DNA of 64,000 nt from Branchiostoma floridae (taxonomy: Eukaryota; Chordata; Leptocardii; Amphioxiformes; Branchiostomatidae): NCBI RefSeq assembly GCF_000003815.2, contig NC_049984.1, forward strand, positions 18,292,326 to 18,356,325, written 5' to 3'. Shown here in pieces: positions 32,501-52,000 of the stretch; within the stretch, counting starts at the first letter, position 1, and each line of letters starts with the position of its first letter. Below the pieces are notes generated by a model. That model worked only from the letters and a program-made list of their open reading frames with translations. It did no database searches and was not told the DNA's origin. Made by a program: the position numbers and the translations under genes.

Positions 32501-35298
32501 GTCCAGTCCTAACACACCGGGGCTCAGGACACTGCAGGGCAGACAGGAGCTGGAACAACTCATAGACAAGGTAACAGATTCTGTATACCTTACATGTATA
32601 CTGTGCATACTCAACACTCAGATCGTCTTACATGTAACTGCCAAGTGCTCCATTTCTAAAGCTTCTTCTGTGTTGCATTGACAGGTAGTTTGTGAGAAGT
32701 AGGGGTGAGTACAAAACCGTTTTTTTCCTGTTGGGCTGGTACAGAAAAATCAGTAGACCGGATTTTAGACCGATTAGAAAGTGAACAGATTTATACCGAC
32801 AGGTGTTTAAGTTGGCCAAGAAAATGAGTGAAGTAGAGGAGAGTTGATTGTCATTTTATCAAGTTTTTACAGTCAAACTTGGTAGAAGCTAACAGAGGTA
32901 GTTAGTGTTGTTTACATGAAGGTAGGATTTTACACTGCCAGCTTTAAGTCACCAAACAGAATCCTTAGCAGTGAAATGGTCCATCTGGGTTCAGGTCCAA
33001 CCCTGGACCTGATCCTCTGGACCTGGTCTGTACCTGTACCTGAATTTTCTGTACCGGTACCCACCCTTAGTGAGAAGAAAAAAGAGTTTAAAAATACATG
33101 TGACTAGGCCTCTGCTCAAACTCTCAAGTCATGTGGAAAACCTTTGCATTTCAATCTAAATGACACTTGTTTCAATCCACACTCAGGTACTGGAAGCCCG
33201 TCGTTCCCTGAGCTGTGAGAGGAAACCTCCCTTGTTGGTGAAAATTGCACCTGATTTAACACAACAGGACAAGGAGGATATTGCTGCCGTGGCAACAAGA
33301 CAAAAGGTAAGTGGAAAGCCAAATTCCGCAAAGAAGGGTTGTAGCCAGCACCCGTCCTTCCGTCCTTTGACAGAATTTTGCAGCTGGGGACAGAAAAAAA
33401 TGTTGCCCATTCCGTCCTCTGTGACAGACAAAAATCTGTATCCCTTGTGTAATTTTTCACCAAAACAGATGTCATTGAACAGCTGAGTCTACTAAAAAAA
33501 TCTAACCTCAAAATGCAGGAAATAGCGTTTCAGAGGGTCTAGACTTCAAAATTTTCTGACTTGTGCCTTGGGCACTTGATAGGATTCAAAATCGAGGGGA
33601 CAGAAAATTATTTCAGGCCGGCCACATTCCTGCTGCCAAGCACAGAATATTTTTCTCTGCAGTCGTTCCTAAAGTGCTGTCCTTTGAGTAGTAGTTATGA
33701 GTAAATTGTTCTGCCAAATGTAAACTGACCAGTGTTCTGTATAACATGTACACCACAGTGTGCTGTGGATGGTTTGATTGTGACCAACACTACCATCAGC
33801 AGACCAGAGACCTTACAGAGTACCAACAAGACGGAGACAGGGGGACTGAGTGGCCCTCCTGTCAGACACATGTCTACAGAGACTGTCAGGGACATGTACA
33901 AGTTAACCAAAGGTAAGCATTCATAATTGTGTAGCTCTTTTTTGCGCCTCCTACTATTGCATTCTTGTGGCACTGAGTTTGTATTTTGAATTGGTTTATG
34001 AGTTTTGATTCATGAGCTTGATATCAAATACTTGTACATGGTACTGTAAATGCAGAAAGTTTTGCTGTGGTTTTATGTTCACAGTTTTCGCGTTGCTATT
34101 TTACAGCGAACTTAAAACCACCGTAAACATTTTTCCATGGCAGTAAGAGGTTACAGTGCAGGAGGCTACCACAAACTTAAAACCACTGCGAACAGTCCTT
34201 TTTCCCGCTACCACGAATTTAAGTCCCTGTGAATTTAAATGCATTTACAGTACTTTAATACATACATGTATGCACTTGAGATTGTTTCTTCACCAAGGAA
34301 GACAGCTGTGCAATCAACATGATTTCTGTATAAGTGAAAGCTTGTTAATTATAGCTGCAAGTGCCTAGGAGTTAATTTTGTAAGCAATTGGAACATAATA
34401 TAGATGCTCTGGTGGGACTATGCAAAGGTACAAAATGTACTATACAGGACAGACTTTGAAAACTAATGCAGCAAGTGAAACAATGGCATAGATAAGTTAG
34501 AATAATTTCTCTGCTATTCCAGGCCAGTTGCCCATCATTGGTGTGGGAGGGGTCAGCTGTGGTGCAGACGCTTATGAGAAGATTCGAGCTGGGGCGTCAC
34601 TGGTACAGCTGTACACAGCCATGGCCTATCAAGGGCCACCCGTTGTGAACAGGATCAAAAGAGAACTGGAGAAACTGCTTAGGTGGGTTCTTGTGATTCA
34701 CTGAACACATTTCTCAGGCAACAAGAGTTTGGAGACCTCATACCTCTTTGATATATGCTGATTATGCAAATGACTTTCACATCTGCATAATTTATGCTTG
34801 GTTATGTACACTATCTTTAACAGGTCACAACGTTGACAATCCAATCATTTGCTATATGTGCTTATGAATTAGGTAATTATGAATTAGGTAATTATGAATT
34901 AGGACACTTTCACATTAATTGTGTAAATTAGAGACTGAGGGAATGGCATCCGGGATAAGGAAATGTTAGTCAGTGTAACACAAACTGCACTGTCTGGTGC
35001 TGTAACTGCAGTCTGGCCAGATGTTTGGTGGGCCACAAGATTTAATCACGCCAAGGAAATGGTAAATGTTATGTTCATTCCTCTTTCAAGAGCTTTGAGA
35101 AAAAAGTTGCATTTTTTTTCTTGAGGGGGTCTGAAGATCTCTTTCCAGAATCATTTCATAAACACTCTATATGTTTTTAGTTTCCACAATGTTATTTGTT
35201 GACTGTATGTCCTGTGTTAATGTGTTTACAGGGAGGACGGTTTTACATCAGTGAGCGAAGCAGTAGGAGCTGACCATAGAGCATCAACTCAAACATGA
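29560..35298 (+). CDS. DHODH: Dihydroorotate dehydrogenase (quinone), mitochondrial, complete
   Basis: Nine exons: 29560-29580, 30212-30424, 31607-31806, 32027-32109, 32377-32570, 33187-33306, 33759-33912, 34523-34682, 35232-35298. The sum is 1212 nt, 403 residues (human 395). It oxidises dihydroorotate to orotate in pyrimidine synthesis, passing electrons to ubiquinone at the inner mitochondrial membrane. The basic N-terminus ([15 protein letters not shown]) followed by a glycine-rich hydrophobic stretch ([15 protein letters not shown]) fits the class 2 targeting and membrane segment. FMN-barrel motifs: [49 protein letters not shown] with the class 2 catalytic Ser, KIAPDL, VTNTT, GGLSG, GVGGVS and QLYTA. 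The first exon carries only seven codons; it was chosen for its in-frame ATG, good GTAAGC donor and matching phase. Confidence 0.97.
30802..31162. mobile_element. Harbinger-type MITE in DHODH
   Basis: The ends GGCCACACCGATTTAATT and AATTAAATTGGTGTGGCC are flanked by TTA (30799-30801, 31163-31165), with an inner inverted pair TTGGTTCACGGATT / AATCCGTGAACCAA. It is nearly identical over its full 361 bp to 47313-47673, so this subfamily moved recently. Confidence 0.85.
32700..33073. mobile_element. GGTACC-rich TIR repeat in DHODH
   Basis: It starts TAGGGGTGAGTACAAAACCG and ends GTACCGGTACCCACCCTTA, with internal GACCTGATCC and GGACCTG words. It resembles 24354-24805 throughout, including the shared GTTTACATGAAG segment. 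Confidence 0.65.
34044..34250. mobile_element. CGCGGTGG-type MITE, copy 2
   Basis: CTGTAAATGCAGAAAG at the left, GCATTTACAG at the right, TA on both sides. Many CpG positions are decayed to TG/CA relative to 45385-45592. Confidence 0.7.
34710..34960. repeat. Interspersed repeat shared with 51430-51790
   Basis: Shared words include GAGACCTCATA, GATTATG(T/C)AAATGACTT, TTATGCTTGGTTAT, GGTCACAA and GTCCAATCATT / ATCCAATCATT. An internal three-fold run of TAATTATGAATTAGG is seen here. Class unknown; non-coding. Confidence 0.6.
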
Positions 35299-35877
35299 CA
35301 CAGAGATATCAATGTGTCCAGCTGTAGTGGACTGAGTATAGGGCTGGACAGGACCATTTGCAAGAGACTTGTCATCATGTACTGGCCTGATCTTGCCAAC
35401 GCAATTTGAGAGACTGTGAATGCAATCCTTTGGTGCTCCAAATTGCTAGTCTGGGTATAACAAAATTTGGTTAGTTCTTGAAATTATTTTATTCAAAAAT
35501 TGGTGGCATGTTCTGAAAATTCCCCATTTGCGCCTGACATCTGGCAGTCTGTAACCTTACATACGTAGATGTAAAACGGTGTCACTCTAAAATTATAAGT
35601 CACTTTTGCAACATTTTACATTACTCAGTAGGAATTGCTTTAGACACATGGGAGCATCCATTCCTAAAACGTATAGCAAGACACACCCTTTTCCACCTTA
35701 ACATACCTCATTGAAAACGAAATTTCTATAGGAATCAGTTGGTGGTGGTTCAGTGTCTATGTGCATCTTCCAATGGTGAAAGAAAGTGACTTACAAGTTA
35801 CAGGTGTTAATGAATGCTTCATAGAAACGTACAGCATTTAGGGATAGCATGAACAATTACGCCTGTTTTAATCATGT

Positions 35878-35883
35878 ATTAAA
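35878..35883 (+). promoter_or_regulatory. Candidate DHODH polyadenylation signal
   Basis: ATTAAA lies about 580 bp after the DHODH stop. The stretch 35299-36859 between the converging DHODH and SR genes is otherwise 3' UTR-like sequence with no gene that I can see. Confidence 0.3.
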
Positions 35884-36859
35884 TGAGATTCAAAGTGGAA
35901 ATACTGTCTTTGTTGTTTTCCTGGAGACATCCTGTATTGTATACTTTTGACTGCACACCGCTTGAGGTAGTATTGGTGGCTGGTTTGCTATCAGCAGTAA
36001 GATCAGGCAAAGATGTATACAGCTCTCTGGCCATTGGGTGGCATCCTGAACTAGTGAGCTAATTCTGTGGGAACAACTAATTCCGCGGCAGGGCAAAAGA
36101 CAACTACACTATCATACATGTACATTGTCAGGAGAGATTGTGGGTTCCACAGACAACACAGCAAACTGAGATCATTGACGGCTGACAAAGTAGTGCCATA
36201 GGAGCTAAATTACAAGAAACTGATTAGACTATAGGTCAGGGAATATGAAATAATTTAAACAATGAACCACACTACAAAGTGATACAGTATTAAAAGGCTT
36301 TTAATGCACTGAGAAATGTACATAACACATCAAGTGTAAGGTCACCAGCTTGGAGGTAACCAACCTGTACACAAAAAGTCTCAAGGCTACCCTACCCATC
36401 CCCCAAGAAATTATTCAACAAAACAAAATGATTCACAAATGAATATACATCAAACTGTCCTACAAGACTACCTTGCACAATGTCTCGTGTCAGACCACTT
36501 TTCCTCGATACACTCGTGACCATGTGCAATTCTTCCCAACATTCAATATCCCATAAACTGACATTCTGGTTAGTTTGTTCATTTTAAGATAATTCCCATG
36601 TAACTGGACTAGTAAGATAATAAGGATGTGCACTGGTGTTTATATATTCCCCCCTGAAAAGATCTACTCACTCATACTTCTGACAATAATTCTGATTTGC
36701 ACCCATTGTACATGCCATTAAAAACTTAGTAAGGAGAAAGTGACATGCGAGGAACTGTCTATATACTGTGGGGCAAATTATTTACTTCAATATCTGGAAT
36801 GACTCAGTCATCATTAGATGGAAGGTGCCTGGTGCACACTTCTGCCTTAACCCGTTTTA

Positions 36860-43664
<6,805 letters not shown>

Positions 43665-43724
43665 GATTCTGCAAGGGAAAAGAAATTGTTTCAAATTAGT
43701 ACAAATAGTACAAGGAACAACTAT

Positions 43725-43935
43725 GTATGCTAAGGTCCACCACTCTGTGTAATTGTTTTCTTCATAGCTTCTGTCCAGTTTAATATTTTAGTATATAAAA
43801 AATATACTCTACTCTACTCATAAAAAATTAAAGGGCCATGTAATTGTATGCTAAGATCCACCACTCTTTGAGTAAATTGTTTTCTTCATAACATCTGTCC
43901 AATTTTTAGTACATTAAAAAATTAAAGGGCCTGGA
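43725..43935. repeat. Diverged ~120-bp tandem duplication
   Basis: TATGCTAAGGTCCACCACTC near 43726 and TATGCTAAGATCCACCACTC near 43848 start two copies. Both run through TTGTTTTCTTCATA and CTGTCCA to ATTAAAGGGCC. It lies upstream of the SR coding start, in its first intron. Confidence 0.75.
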
Positions 43936-44701
43936 ATTTGACCGAATTAGTTTACCTGAAAAGCAAAGGATGATTATGTTATATGTGTTCTTCATAAGTA
44001 ACTGGTAGTTTTCTTCCAAATTGCATCAAGCAACAGATAACCTTTGGAAAAAAATACGTTTTGCAAATCTTTTTCACACAAATTTTGATGAGGCTTTCGC
44101 ACGCCATTTTTGTTGCACAAGAAAAACAAAATGGTCAGACCAAACATACAGGTTTAGGTAAACTTTTCAGTTGACTCGAACAACCTAGCTAGCTAGGACG
44201 TCTTGTGTGCAACTTGCTGACGAAATAAGAGGTGGAAATTTCCCAGTGCGATGCCAAATTATTTGCCAAGTCAGGCGTTTGACTCTGGGCATCGATGGAG
44301 CGTGGCTGGAACAGCGGTGGGGCGTAGCCAACGCTAACATGGGTTAGAACACATACATGCAGCAAAACTCTTCGTAACCTAATCGTACTGCTTTGTTTCT
44401 TCTCAGTTTTTCATCTTTGACTATCAATCAATACATTGGGGGTTAAAATTTATTGGGTTCACAAGGAGAAAACAACAAGAGCACGGTCAACATTGGCAAA
44501 AGACGCGAACATCGACCTTTGTCCTGTGCAATCAGTCTCCCAAATCAGGTCGATTAAAAATGACGTTAAAAGCTACAAGTTGCGAAGTTATCCGAATATA
44601 ACTGCATCAAAAGTGTCTCAGTGATATAAACTTACTTTATAGCGGAGCAAAATATTAAAAGAGTCACACCTGACGCTAGGATGCTGTAGATTATAACTCA
44701 C

Positions 44702-44850
44702 CTTCTCTGCAAGTTTCTGTCCCTAAAATGGCTTCCTTCTTCCCCCTCGCTTGCTATGTATGACGTAGTAGCTACCAGGATTCAGTGCGTTAGTTCAGGA
44801 TTGGCAAGTCACGTGATCAACATGGCGACGAAAATGTGAAGATTCGCACT
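44702..44850. promoter_or_regulatory. Divergent SR-gene/MRPL36 promoter
   Basis: The region between the SR 5' UTR exon (donor at 44701-44700 on the minus strand) and the MRPL36 leader holds TGACGTAG (CRE-like) near 44760, GTCACGTGATC (E-box) near 44809 and AACATGGCGACG (YY1-type) near 44819, with no TATA box. This is a CpG-type housekeeping promoter shared by both genes (inference). Confidence 0.6.
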
Positions 44851-45384
44851 TTTGCTACGTTCTCGGCAAATTGTGGCGCTTTCTCATCCACGTTTCCAAT
44901 AATACAGGTCTACTGCTTATCCAGAAAACAGGTACCGTATTTTGGAACTGTATATGTGACTGCTCATGCTGCGTTGACAGCCCCATGGTCGGTTTTCTGA
45001 GCATGTGCCTGCTATCATTCATAGAATTTTATGTGTCCTTGCTTTGGTCCTCATGAATAGATGGACAGCAAGGAGAATCAGATCATGTATGGATAGAGAA
45101 TTTAATTTTTGTCCCATTAGTTAGCTATCATGATATTCTTTATAATATTGCGATATAATATGGATACTCATTTTTACTAGTTTGTACTATGTTTTCCCTA
45201 TGCAAGTATATGAGGTCATTTTCAATATAACGTTAGTTCACCTTTATTCGCTGGGTAACCTATATCCGTTGCTACTAAAAACGGGATGTTTAGGGATATT
45301 ACATAGATGGACAGTGCAAATTGCTTTTTTTTTTCAATATAATGCAGTTTGAAACCACCGTCAGTCGACTTGATATCCCAAATA

Positions 45385-45592
45385 CTGTAAATGCAGAAAT
45401 GTTCGCGGTGGATTAATGTTTGCAGTTTTCGCGGTGACCACCTCACCGCGAATTTAAAACCACCGCGAACATTTTTCTATTATGGTATTAGATTGCAGTC
45501 TATGGTGTTACCGCGAACTTAAATCCACCGCGAAAAGTCCTTTTTCCCGCTACCGCGAAATTAAATCCCCGCGAACTTAAATGCATTTACAG
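45385..45592. mobile_element. CGCGGTGG-type MITE, copy 3 (best preserved)
   Basis: CTGTAAATGCAGAAATG to ATGCATTTACAG between TA dinucleotides. Inside, CGCGGTGG / CCACCGCG words form nested inverted repeats. It lies in the inferred MRPL36 leader intron. Confidence 0.75.
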
Positions 45593-46033
45593 TACCCAGA
45601 TACCCCAAATACAATGGATAAAGGTTACCCCGTGAATAATGGTGAACTAGCGTTATCATATTTGGTGGAAAAATATCAACTTTGTGCTTCACCACATTAT
45701 GCTGCAACAAATTATAAGCCCTCTCATAGAGATCAGAACGCATGTGTGCCAACAGGAATTCTAGGTAGTACATGTATGTCAAGACAAAAGTAGAGACTGA
45801 GAGGCCCCGAAAAAGAAAGCAAAACCCCTCTGTACATTGTTATTCAGACAGAAATACTGGCAGAGACAAGGACTGTTTTCTTTTACAGGGCTTTTAGTTT
45901 TACCTTTGACATTTTACCTAGAATTCATGTTGCTGCACAAGCGTTCTGATCTCTGTGAGAGGGCTAATGCACAAATCACAGTGCTGATTACTTTTTTTTT
46001 CTATGCACAGGCATCAGCTGAACTGAGTGCAGC

Positions 46034-46420
46034 ATGGCTTTACGGGCTTTTGCAGTAATTTGGAACACAACCCTTCACAGCAGATGTAAGTTGGCCCTGC
46101 TACGTCCATCCGGGAGCCAAGTCTCTATGAAGTGCAGCTTCAGCACTTTATTCCAACCAATCAGCAGCATGGAACAGAAACTGTCATCAGCATTACTTCA
46201 GAGAAGCCTTCTACCATCCCAGATGACACAGATAGCAGGCTACAAGTACAAGGTGTACCCCAAGCTGAGGTGCCGGTCGTGCTACTTCCTGAAGATCAAA
46301 GGGGTGCTCCATGTGCACTGTAAGACCCACCCGCGGCACAAGCAGATTCAGTTACCGGAGCCAAAGAGAAAGCCCAATGGTTTAGAGGACACATGGGGCC
46401 ACAAGCCACTCAATGTCTGA
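46034..46420 (+). CDS. MRPL36: Mitochondrial ribosomal protein bL36m
   Basis: One coding exon of 128 residues. The N-terminal ~85 residues are weakly conserved and basic/hydroxylated, as in a mitochondrial presequence. The C-terminal core KVYPKLRCRSCYFLKIKGVL with CKTHPRHKQIQ is the L36 fold; CRSC, the later Cys and the His form the zinc site. It is a small protein of the large mitoribosomal subunit. The exon begins at the acceptor TATGCACAG ending 46010, so a non-coding leader exon near 44820-44931 (donor CAG|GTACCG) probably precedes it. Divergent from the SR gene. Confidence 0.93.
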   Translation: MALRAFAVIWNTTLHSRCKLALLRPSGSQVSMKCSFSTLFQPISSMEQKLSSALLQRSLLPSQMTQIAGYKYKVYPKLRCRSCYFLKIKGVLHVHCKTHPRHKQIQLPEPKRKPNGLEDTWGHKPLNV

Positions 46421-46540
46421 CATAGGCAAAATAGACATGAAAAAGAGTTGCATAACTTAAAAATACAAAGCACTGCAGCCTAGTTCAAGAATCTTTGTGT
46501 GTAATCTTCTACAAGTTTATGACTGGAAAACTCATCTAAA

Positions 46541-46546
46541 AATAAA
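46541..46546 (+). promoter_or_regulatory. Candidate MRPL36 polyadenylation signal
   Basis: AATAAA lies 120 bp after the stop codon. Apart from two transposons, 46550-49020 shows nothing else that I can support. Confidence 0.6.
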
Positions 46547-47312
46547 CCACCCCATATCAAGCGCAGACTCACTTTTTTATTACTGTACTATTTATTAGTA
46601 CACTATCAACGTTACGTAACAAGTTGATTCTTACAAATGTTATGGGACAGATCACTCCTCTTACTTATCTTAGTCCATCAAATTTCATTGCATCTCAAGG
46701 CTCCAGTAATACCAAACCTAGAAGGATAAATCAACTACACAAGGCAAACACCAATTTGAATATACTGTACTGAACGTATATTGGGGGCATATTTAGGAAG
46801 GACACTGCTTTGGAAACTCTTACTTTAGTTTAATTGATAGGGACTTATTTACAATGGGTCAACACAAGACATAAAGATTTGTCTACATTTTATTCTATGG
46901 CTTTATCAGTCACAGAAGCAATGCTAATCACAAAGGCAGTCGATTCAACCTCATTGTTAAGACAAATATCACTAACATTATATATAGAGGTATCCTGGAA
47001 GTAAATAATGACTTAAAACAATGCAATACACCCTAGTAGTATATATGTAACAGATCTGAGCAGAAATTGGAACAGACAGTTTTTGTTGTGAAGTCAATTC
47101 ATTTACAACTACACAATGTTGTGTGATTAATGAATTCAGTTACAGGAACTGAGAATTGGCACTGCGCAAAGATACAACTGTGTGCATTAAAATTTTGTCT
47201 TTCCTAGAGAAAATCAGGATTTTGCCCAGCATCCATTTTTAATGGAGTCTAGTTGATGAGGACAAAGATTAGAGCCTTCCTGTCATCTTGAAAAGCACGA
47301 TTGGCTTGTTTA

Positions 47313-47673
47313 GGCCACATCAATTTAATTGCTTGGTTCACGGATTCGCTCGCTCCTATTTTTTGAAAAAAAAAATAAAAATAAAAATTACCACTCAGCA
47401 AATTTTCACCATTAATGAAACCATTCATCAACTTCCTGGTGTAGCAAATTGGCCTTTATATTATAAGCTCCTTAAAGTGTGGGTACAGGTGCTGTTACTG
47501 TACAATAATAGTGTTTTTGTACTTTTTTCAAGCTGAAAACTTTTTTTCTGTATGTTTTGGATTAGCCGTTACCTTTACCCCAACCATTTTACAATTTTTA
47601 TTTTTATTTCGCCCTTTCGCTCCATATTTTTTATGAAAAAATCCGTGAACCAAGAAATTAAATTGGTGTGGCC
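47313..47673. mobile_element. Harbinger-type MITE, near-identical to 30802-31162
   Basis: GGCCACATCAATTTAATT to AATTAAATTGGTGTGGCC, TTA at 47310-47312 and 47674-47676, with the same inner inverted pair. Intergenic, between MRPL36 and the zinc-finger gene. Confidence 0.85.
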
Positions 47674-48805
47674 TTAGTGTTAAAAAAAAGTTATCATGTA
47701 CACTTGTTGAGCGATAAGCCTTGACAAATCTTTCAATATTATGTTTAATAAGTTATACATATGTAGTTCAACATTTTCCTGATCTGTTGACTATACTAGT
47801 AACTACATTAATGTCACAAACTATTCATATCATACACAGCAAAAGTTACAGGGTGCATATAGCATGTATATGTCAACATATTCCACTATCAAAAACGAAA
47901 TTAAATTAAATTTCAGTGACCGATATACTATTTGGTTTTATTCTACTGCATATATACATGTGCATGATTATAATATCATAGTCAAAAAGCCACAGACATG
48001 TTCCCAGGCAGCTCACTCCTGATCTTTGGTAATTTCACTGCCTCTTTTACACTGGAGCATATACAATGCTTTATTGTACTAGTGACACTTATTCAGCAAC
48101 AGTACATTATTTTGGGAGGATGTTTCAGTGCTTTCACAAAAATGGCATGAGTTCTTTTTTTCTTTCTTTTTTTTAAACAGAAGTGTTGCTAAGCCTTTAT
48201 AGAGAACTAGTAAATATCCAGAAACACTTCATTCAGTTCGTTGCCATATGGCAGTTTTAAAAAGGTAGCAAACTGACTTTACCTTTAGCACACTAAAGTA
48301 CATGTAGCTGTTTGGATACTACACAAACTACATGCAGTACCAATTCTCGATTGGTTGCAGTGTTAGATAGCAGGAAGAATATTAAGTCATGCTCAAGCAT
48401 TAGCCCTACATAATAGTGTAAAATATTAATATATATGTTCACACTAACGTCTGTACAACTGATTTCCCTATACCTGACACATACATGTATCTGCAGTGTG
48501 GCTATCAGTGCCACACATTTATATGCGATATACTAAAGACATTCTTGAGTCCAATAATACTTACTAGACAAATCATTCTTACACTCTGCTTTTCACAGCT
48601 AAGCCTAAACAGGAATTAAGTTATTACAATGATTCTCTCTTTGTTACTGTGATAATAAATCTAACATGATAATTTTTATCATTAGAAACATAAAAGAGAT
48701 AATAACATTAATATGCATATTATAATAGGGAAACATTGCTTACTGGCCACATGATACGGTACCTGTATATCACAATACTTACAGTATGTTTTTGTACGGT
48801 TCTAA

Positions 48806-49014
48806 CTAGGGGTGGGTACTGGTACACAAAAATCCAGGTCCGGTTCAGGTCCAGGACCAGACCTGAACCTGATACAGTACGTGAAAACTTGTGAATGGAT
48901 GATACTCAAAACAATGGTGCATTAAGCTATAAAGAAATCTGTTTTATGGAGGACTACATTCGACTGGCGTGTTAAAATCCTACAAGTTTTGTACCGGTAC
49001 ACCCACCCCTAGTT
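48806..49014. mobile_element. GGTACC-rich TIR repeat, short copy
   Basis: It begins ACTAGGGGTGGGTACTGG and ends CCGGTACACCCACCCCTAGT, with CAGGTCCGG / GACCTGAACC words inside. It lies within 10 bp of the zinc-finger stop codon, on the 3' side. Confidence 0.75.
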
Positions 49015-49020
49015 GTAACT

Positions 49021-52000
49021 CTAGTCACAACTAACATAGCGCTCCTCCTCCCTCTTGTGTTCATGGTGCCCCGGGTGTTGGCGTGGTGTGGTTGTCAGCT
49101 GCAGTGCTTGTGCCTGCCCATACTGCTGCCCATACAGCAGGTTATAGATCCCCTCCACTGTCTCCACACTGTTGACTGCACTCACCATCTCCTGGGGGTT
49201 GGTGGTGCTGGGGACGGGCGCGCCCGGGTACTGGTGGCCCTCCATGTTAGCGGCAGACTCCGCGTGGGCGCGCTTGTGCTTGTTGAACGCCTGGCGGACC
49301 GGAGTCTTGAAGTCGCACATGTCACAACGATACATTTCACCTGAATGGTAAAAATGTTTTACTTTATTCAGGTTGTAACAAAACCATACACTGTGGGCAC
49401 TGGTATCGTGGCCACAGACATATAGATATAGTAGAAGTTTGCTAGTTTGTATGAAAAATCAGCAGTTTGATAAAGAAGATGCTTCTACTCTCATGACTAT
49501 GATACATGTTGTAATGCTGGCTGCTTAACCTGAAAGTTGGGAGGTAAATTTCAATTTGTATATATAATAAGAGTTATGTGCAAAAACAATATACCTAATT
49601 ATGCAAATCTATCTGAATCTTCCAAGTTAAAAAAAACAGCATGGTATCTGTGCTGTCAAATTCTATAGCCCATATTCATAGATAAAACTGACAAGAGCAC
49701 CAAAGCTACATCAAAAGATATACAGTAGCTGGTTTTCAATCTGTATCAACTTGAAAATGTTTTGAAAAGGTAAGTTTTCTTACCAGTATGTTTTTTCCTT
49801 ACATGGATGTCCATGCATTGTTTCTGTATACAACTGAGGAGGATAGGAAATGGAAATTAGCTACATGTAAGTCAAAAACATTTTATATAAGAAAGAAATA
49901 TATATTCAATCCAATGAATCTACACGTCAAAACAGGGCTCAGAGGAAACTTGAATCTGACTACAAGTACGTTAATACTAACTGCACCAAGAAAGATAATA
50001 GCCTGGTATCCAGCAGTATTATAGCTCCCGAGTCTCTTCTGTCCTGTACACAAATTTGTAGTAGAGGACAGAAGAGACTTGGGAGCTATAATATGACTAG
50101 ATACCAGGCTACCGAGATAATTTTTCTTTAAACTTTGCTTTCATGTTCTTCTAGTTCTGTATTATCCATCTAAATCCATGAGCCAGCAAGTCAAATTGGT
50201 ATGGCCATACCTGTAGTCACACCAGTTACACTTGTAAGGGTTCTCATCCTTATGTCTCCAACGATGTCGCCTGAGACAGCTGCGGTCCACGGTCGCGTAG
50301 TCACAGAACTCACACTTGAACCTCTTGTCTCCTGCAACAATGCACAAGAATCCATCAATGGATGATTATCACTTTTGAGTTTGTCAGAAGGAACAACCAT
50401 AAGAATGTAATCAGCGATGGCAAACTTCACCCCCTTACTCTCCAGTCCCGCAGTCTAACTAGCAGCACTGGGTATGTATGGCAAATCTGCATTATGAACT
50501 GTAAATTCAGTTAACATTGAAGAAGAATTAACCTTTTAAAGGTGGATGCCTTTTATAACGTCTGTATAAAAATAAAGTATCCAGAAGTAAAGATTGATTC
50601 TTCTTCAATGTTAACGATACCTGGATGTCTAATCTTCACAAACGTGTAAATTCAGTTGTTTTAGATGAGGGGACTTTAGTTACTGAAACAATTCAGAAGT
50701 ACTGTCACATATTTTAGTCTTTTTGCTGCTCTTCCTATGTATGAAAATCATTTTCAAGGGGTTATGCTCTCATAATGAAGAGAACAACCACGAACACTGC
50801 AAAATAAAACCAACACAAAGATTTGAAGATTTACAGTGTACAGGGAATTTCATTTCCTTGATGTATCGTAAACATATCTAGGAATGCAAAAGTAATGACT
50901 TACTGAAATCAGTGCCTGTCTTTAAGTTGCATCCATTGATATAGTTTAACCATAAAGATTTTCCAAAACCTAGGAGCTAAGCACAAGAGTTACCTTTGTG
51001 AGTCCTCATGTGCAGTTCCAGCCCTGCCTTCCTGCGCGTGGCGAACCCGCACACGTCACACATGAACCGCTTCTCATCAGTGTGGACAATCTGGTGCTTC
51101 TGTAGGATCTACAATACAAAACAATAGAGTTTTTTCTTGTTGTACCAATCCGTAATAAACGGACTTGAAAAAAAATAATAAATTAGTAGACTGGATGTTG
51201 GACCTATTAGAAAATGAATAGATTATCATCTTGGCCTTGTATGTTTGATTTTAACCCCCAACAGAGCTTGATGTGCTTCCTTTTTTGTTGATGAACTGGT
51301 AATTACCTTTTCGTCCTTGAACGTCTTGGTGCAATGGTCACACTTGAGCCTGGGGCCATCAGGCGGGGTGCGCTTCCTGACCTGGGGGTGATCACTGTGC
51401 ATGTCTCTCTTATGGGCCTGGGTTAACAGTTCAGGAACAAGGGTTCAGAGACCTCATATCTCAATGAAATAGTCTGATTATGTAAATGACTTCTACATTT
51501 ACATAAATTATGCTTGGTTATCTACACCTTTAACTTACACCGGTCACAATGTTGATTGTCCAATCATTTACCACTTAGAAGAATTATGGCACTTTTACAT
51601 TAATTATGCATATTAGGGAATTATTTGCATAGTTGGTATCTGTTAATGTTCCACTTGCCACAAACTACTCACATACCAAATATCATCATAATTCATCCAG
51701 AGGTTCGTAAGTTGTGCTGACTACAAAAATCTGGAAACACAGACAGACAGACAAACAGACAGACACATCCAAAACGATATCTCATATATTTGTCATGGAG
51801 ACAACAAGGTGTTTTCACTGCATTCGAGTGTAAATAACTTTGGTTATTCTGAATAACACAGCATAACTGTATATGAACAAAAAAATAAGACAATTTCACA
51901 ACATGTAGGTTTAGTATCTGTTTGCCAGTAATTCTAAATAATACAGCCATAATAGCAAGGAATAACAGGATGTTTTATGTCCAGGTTTAAAGTGGTGAAC

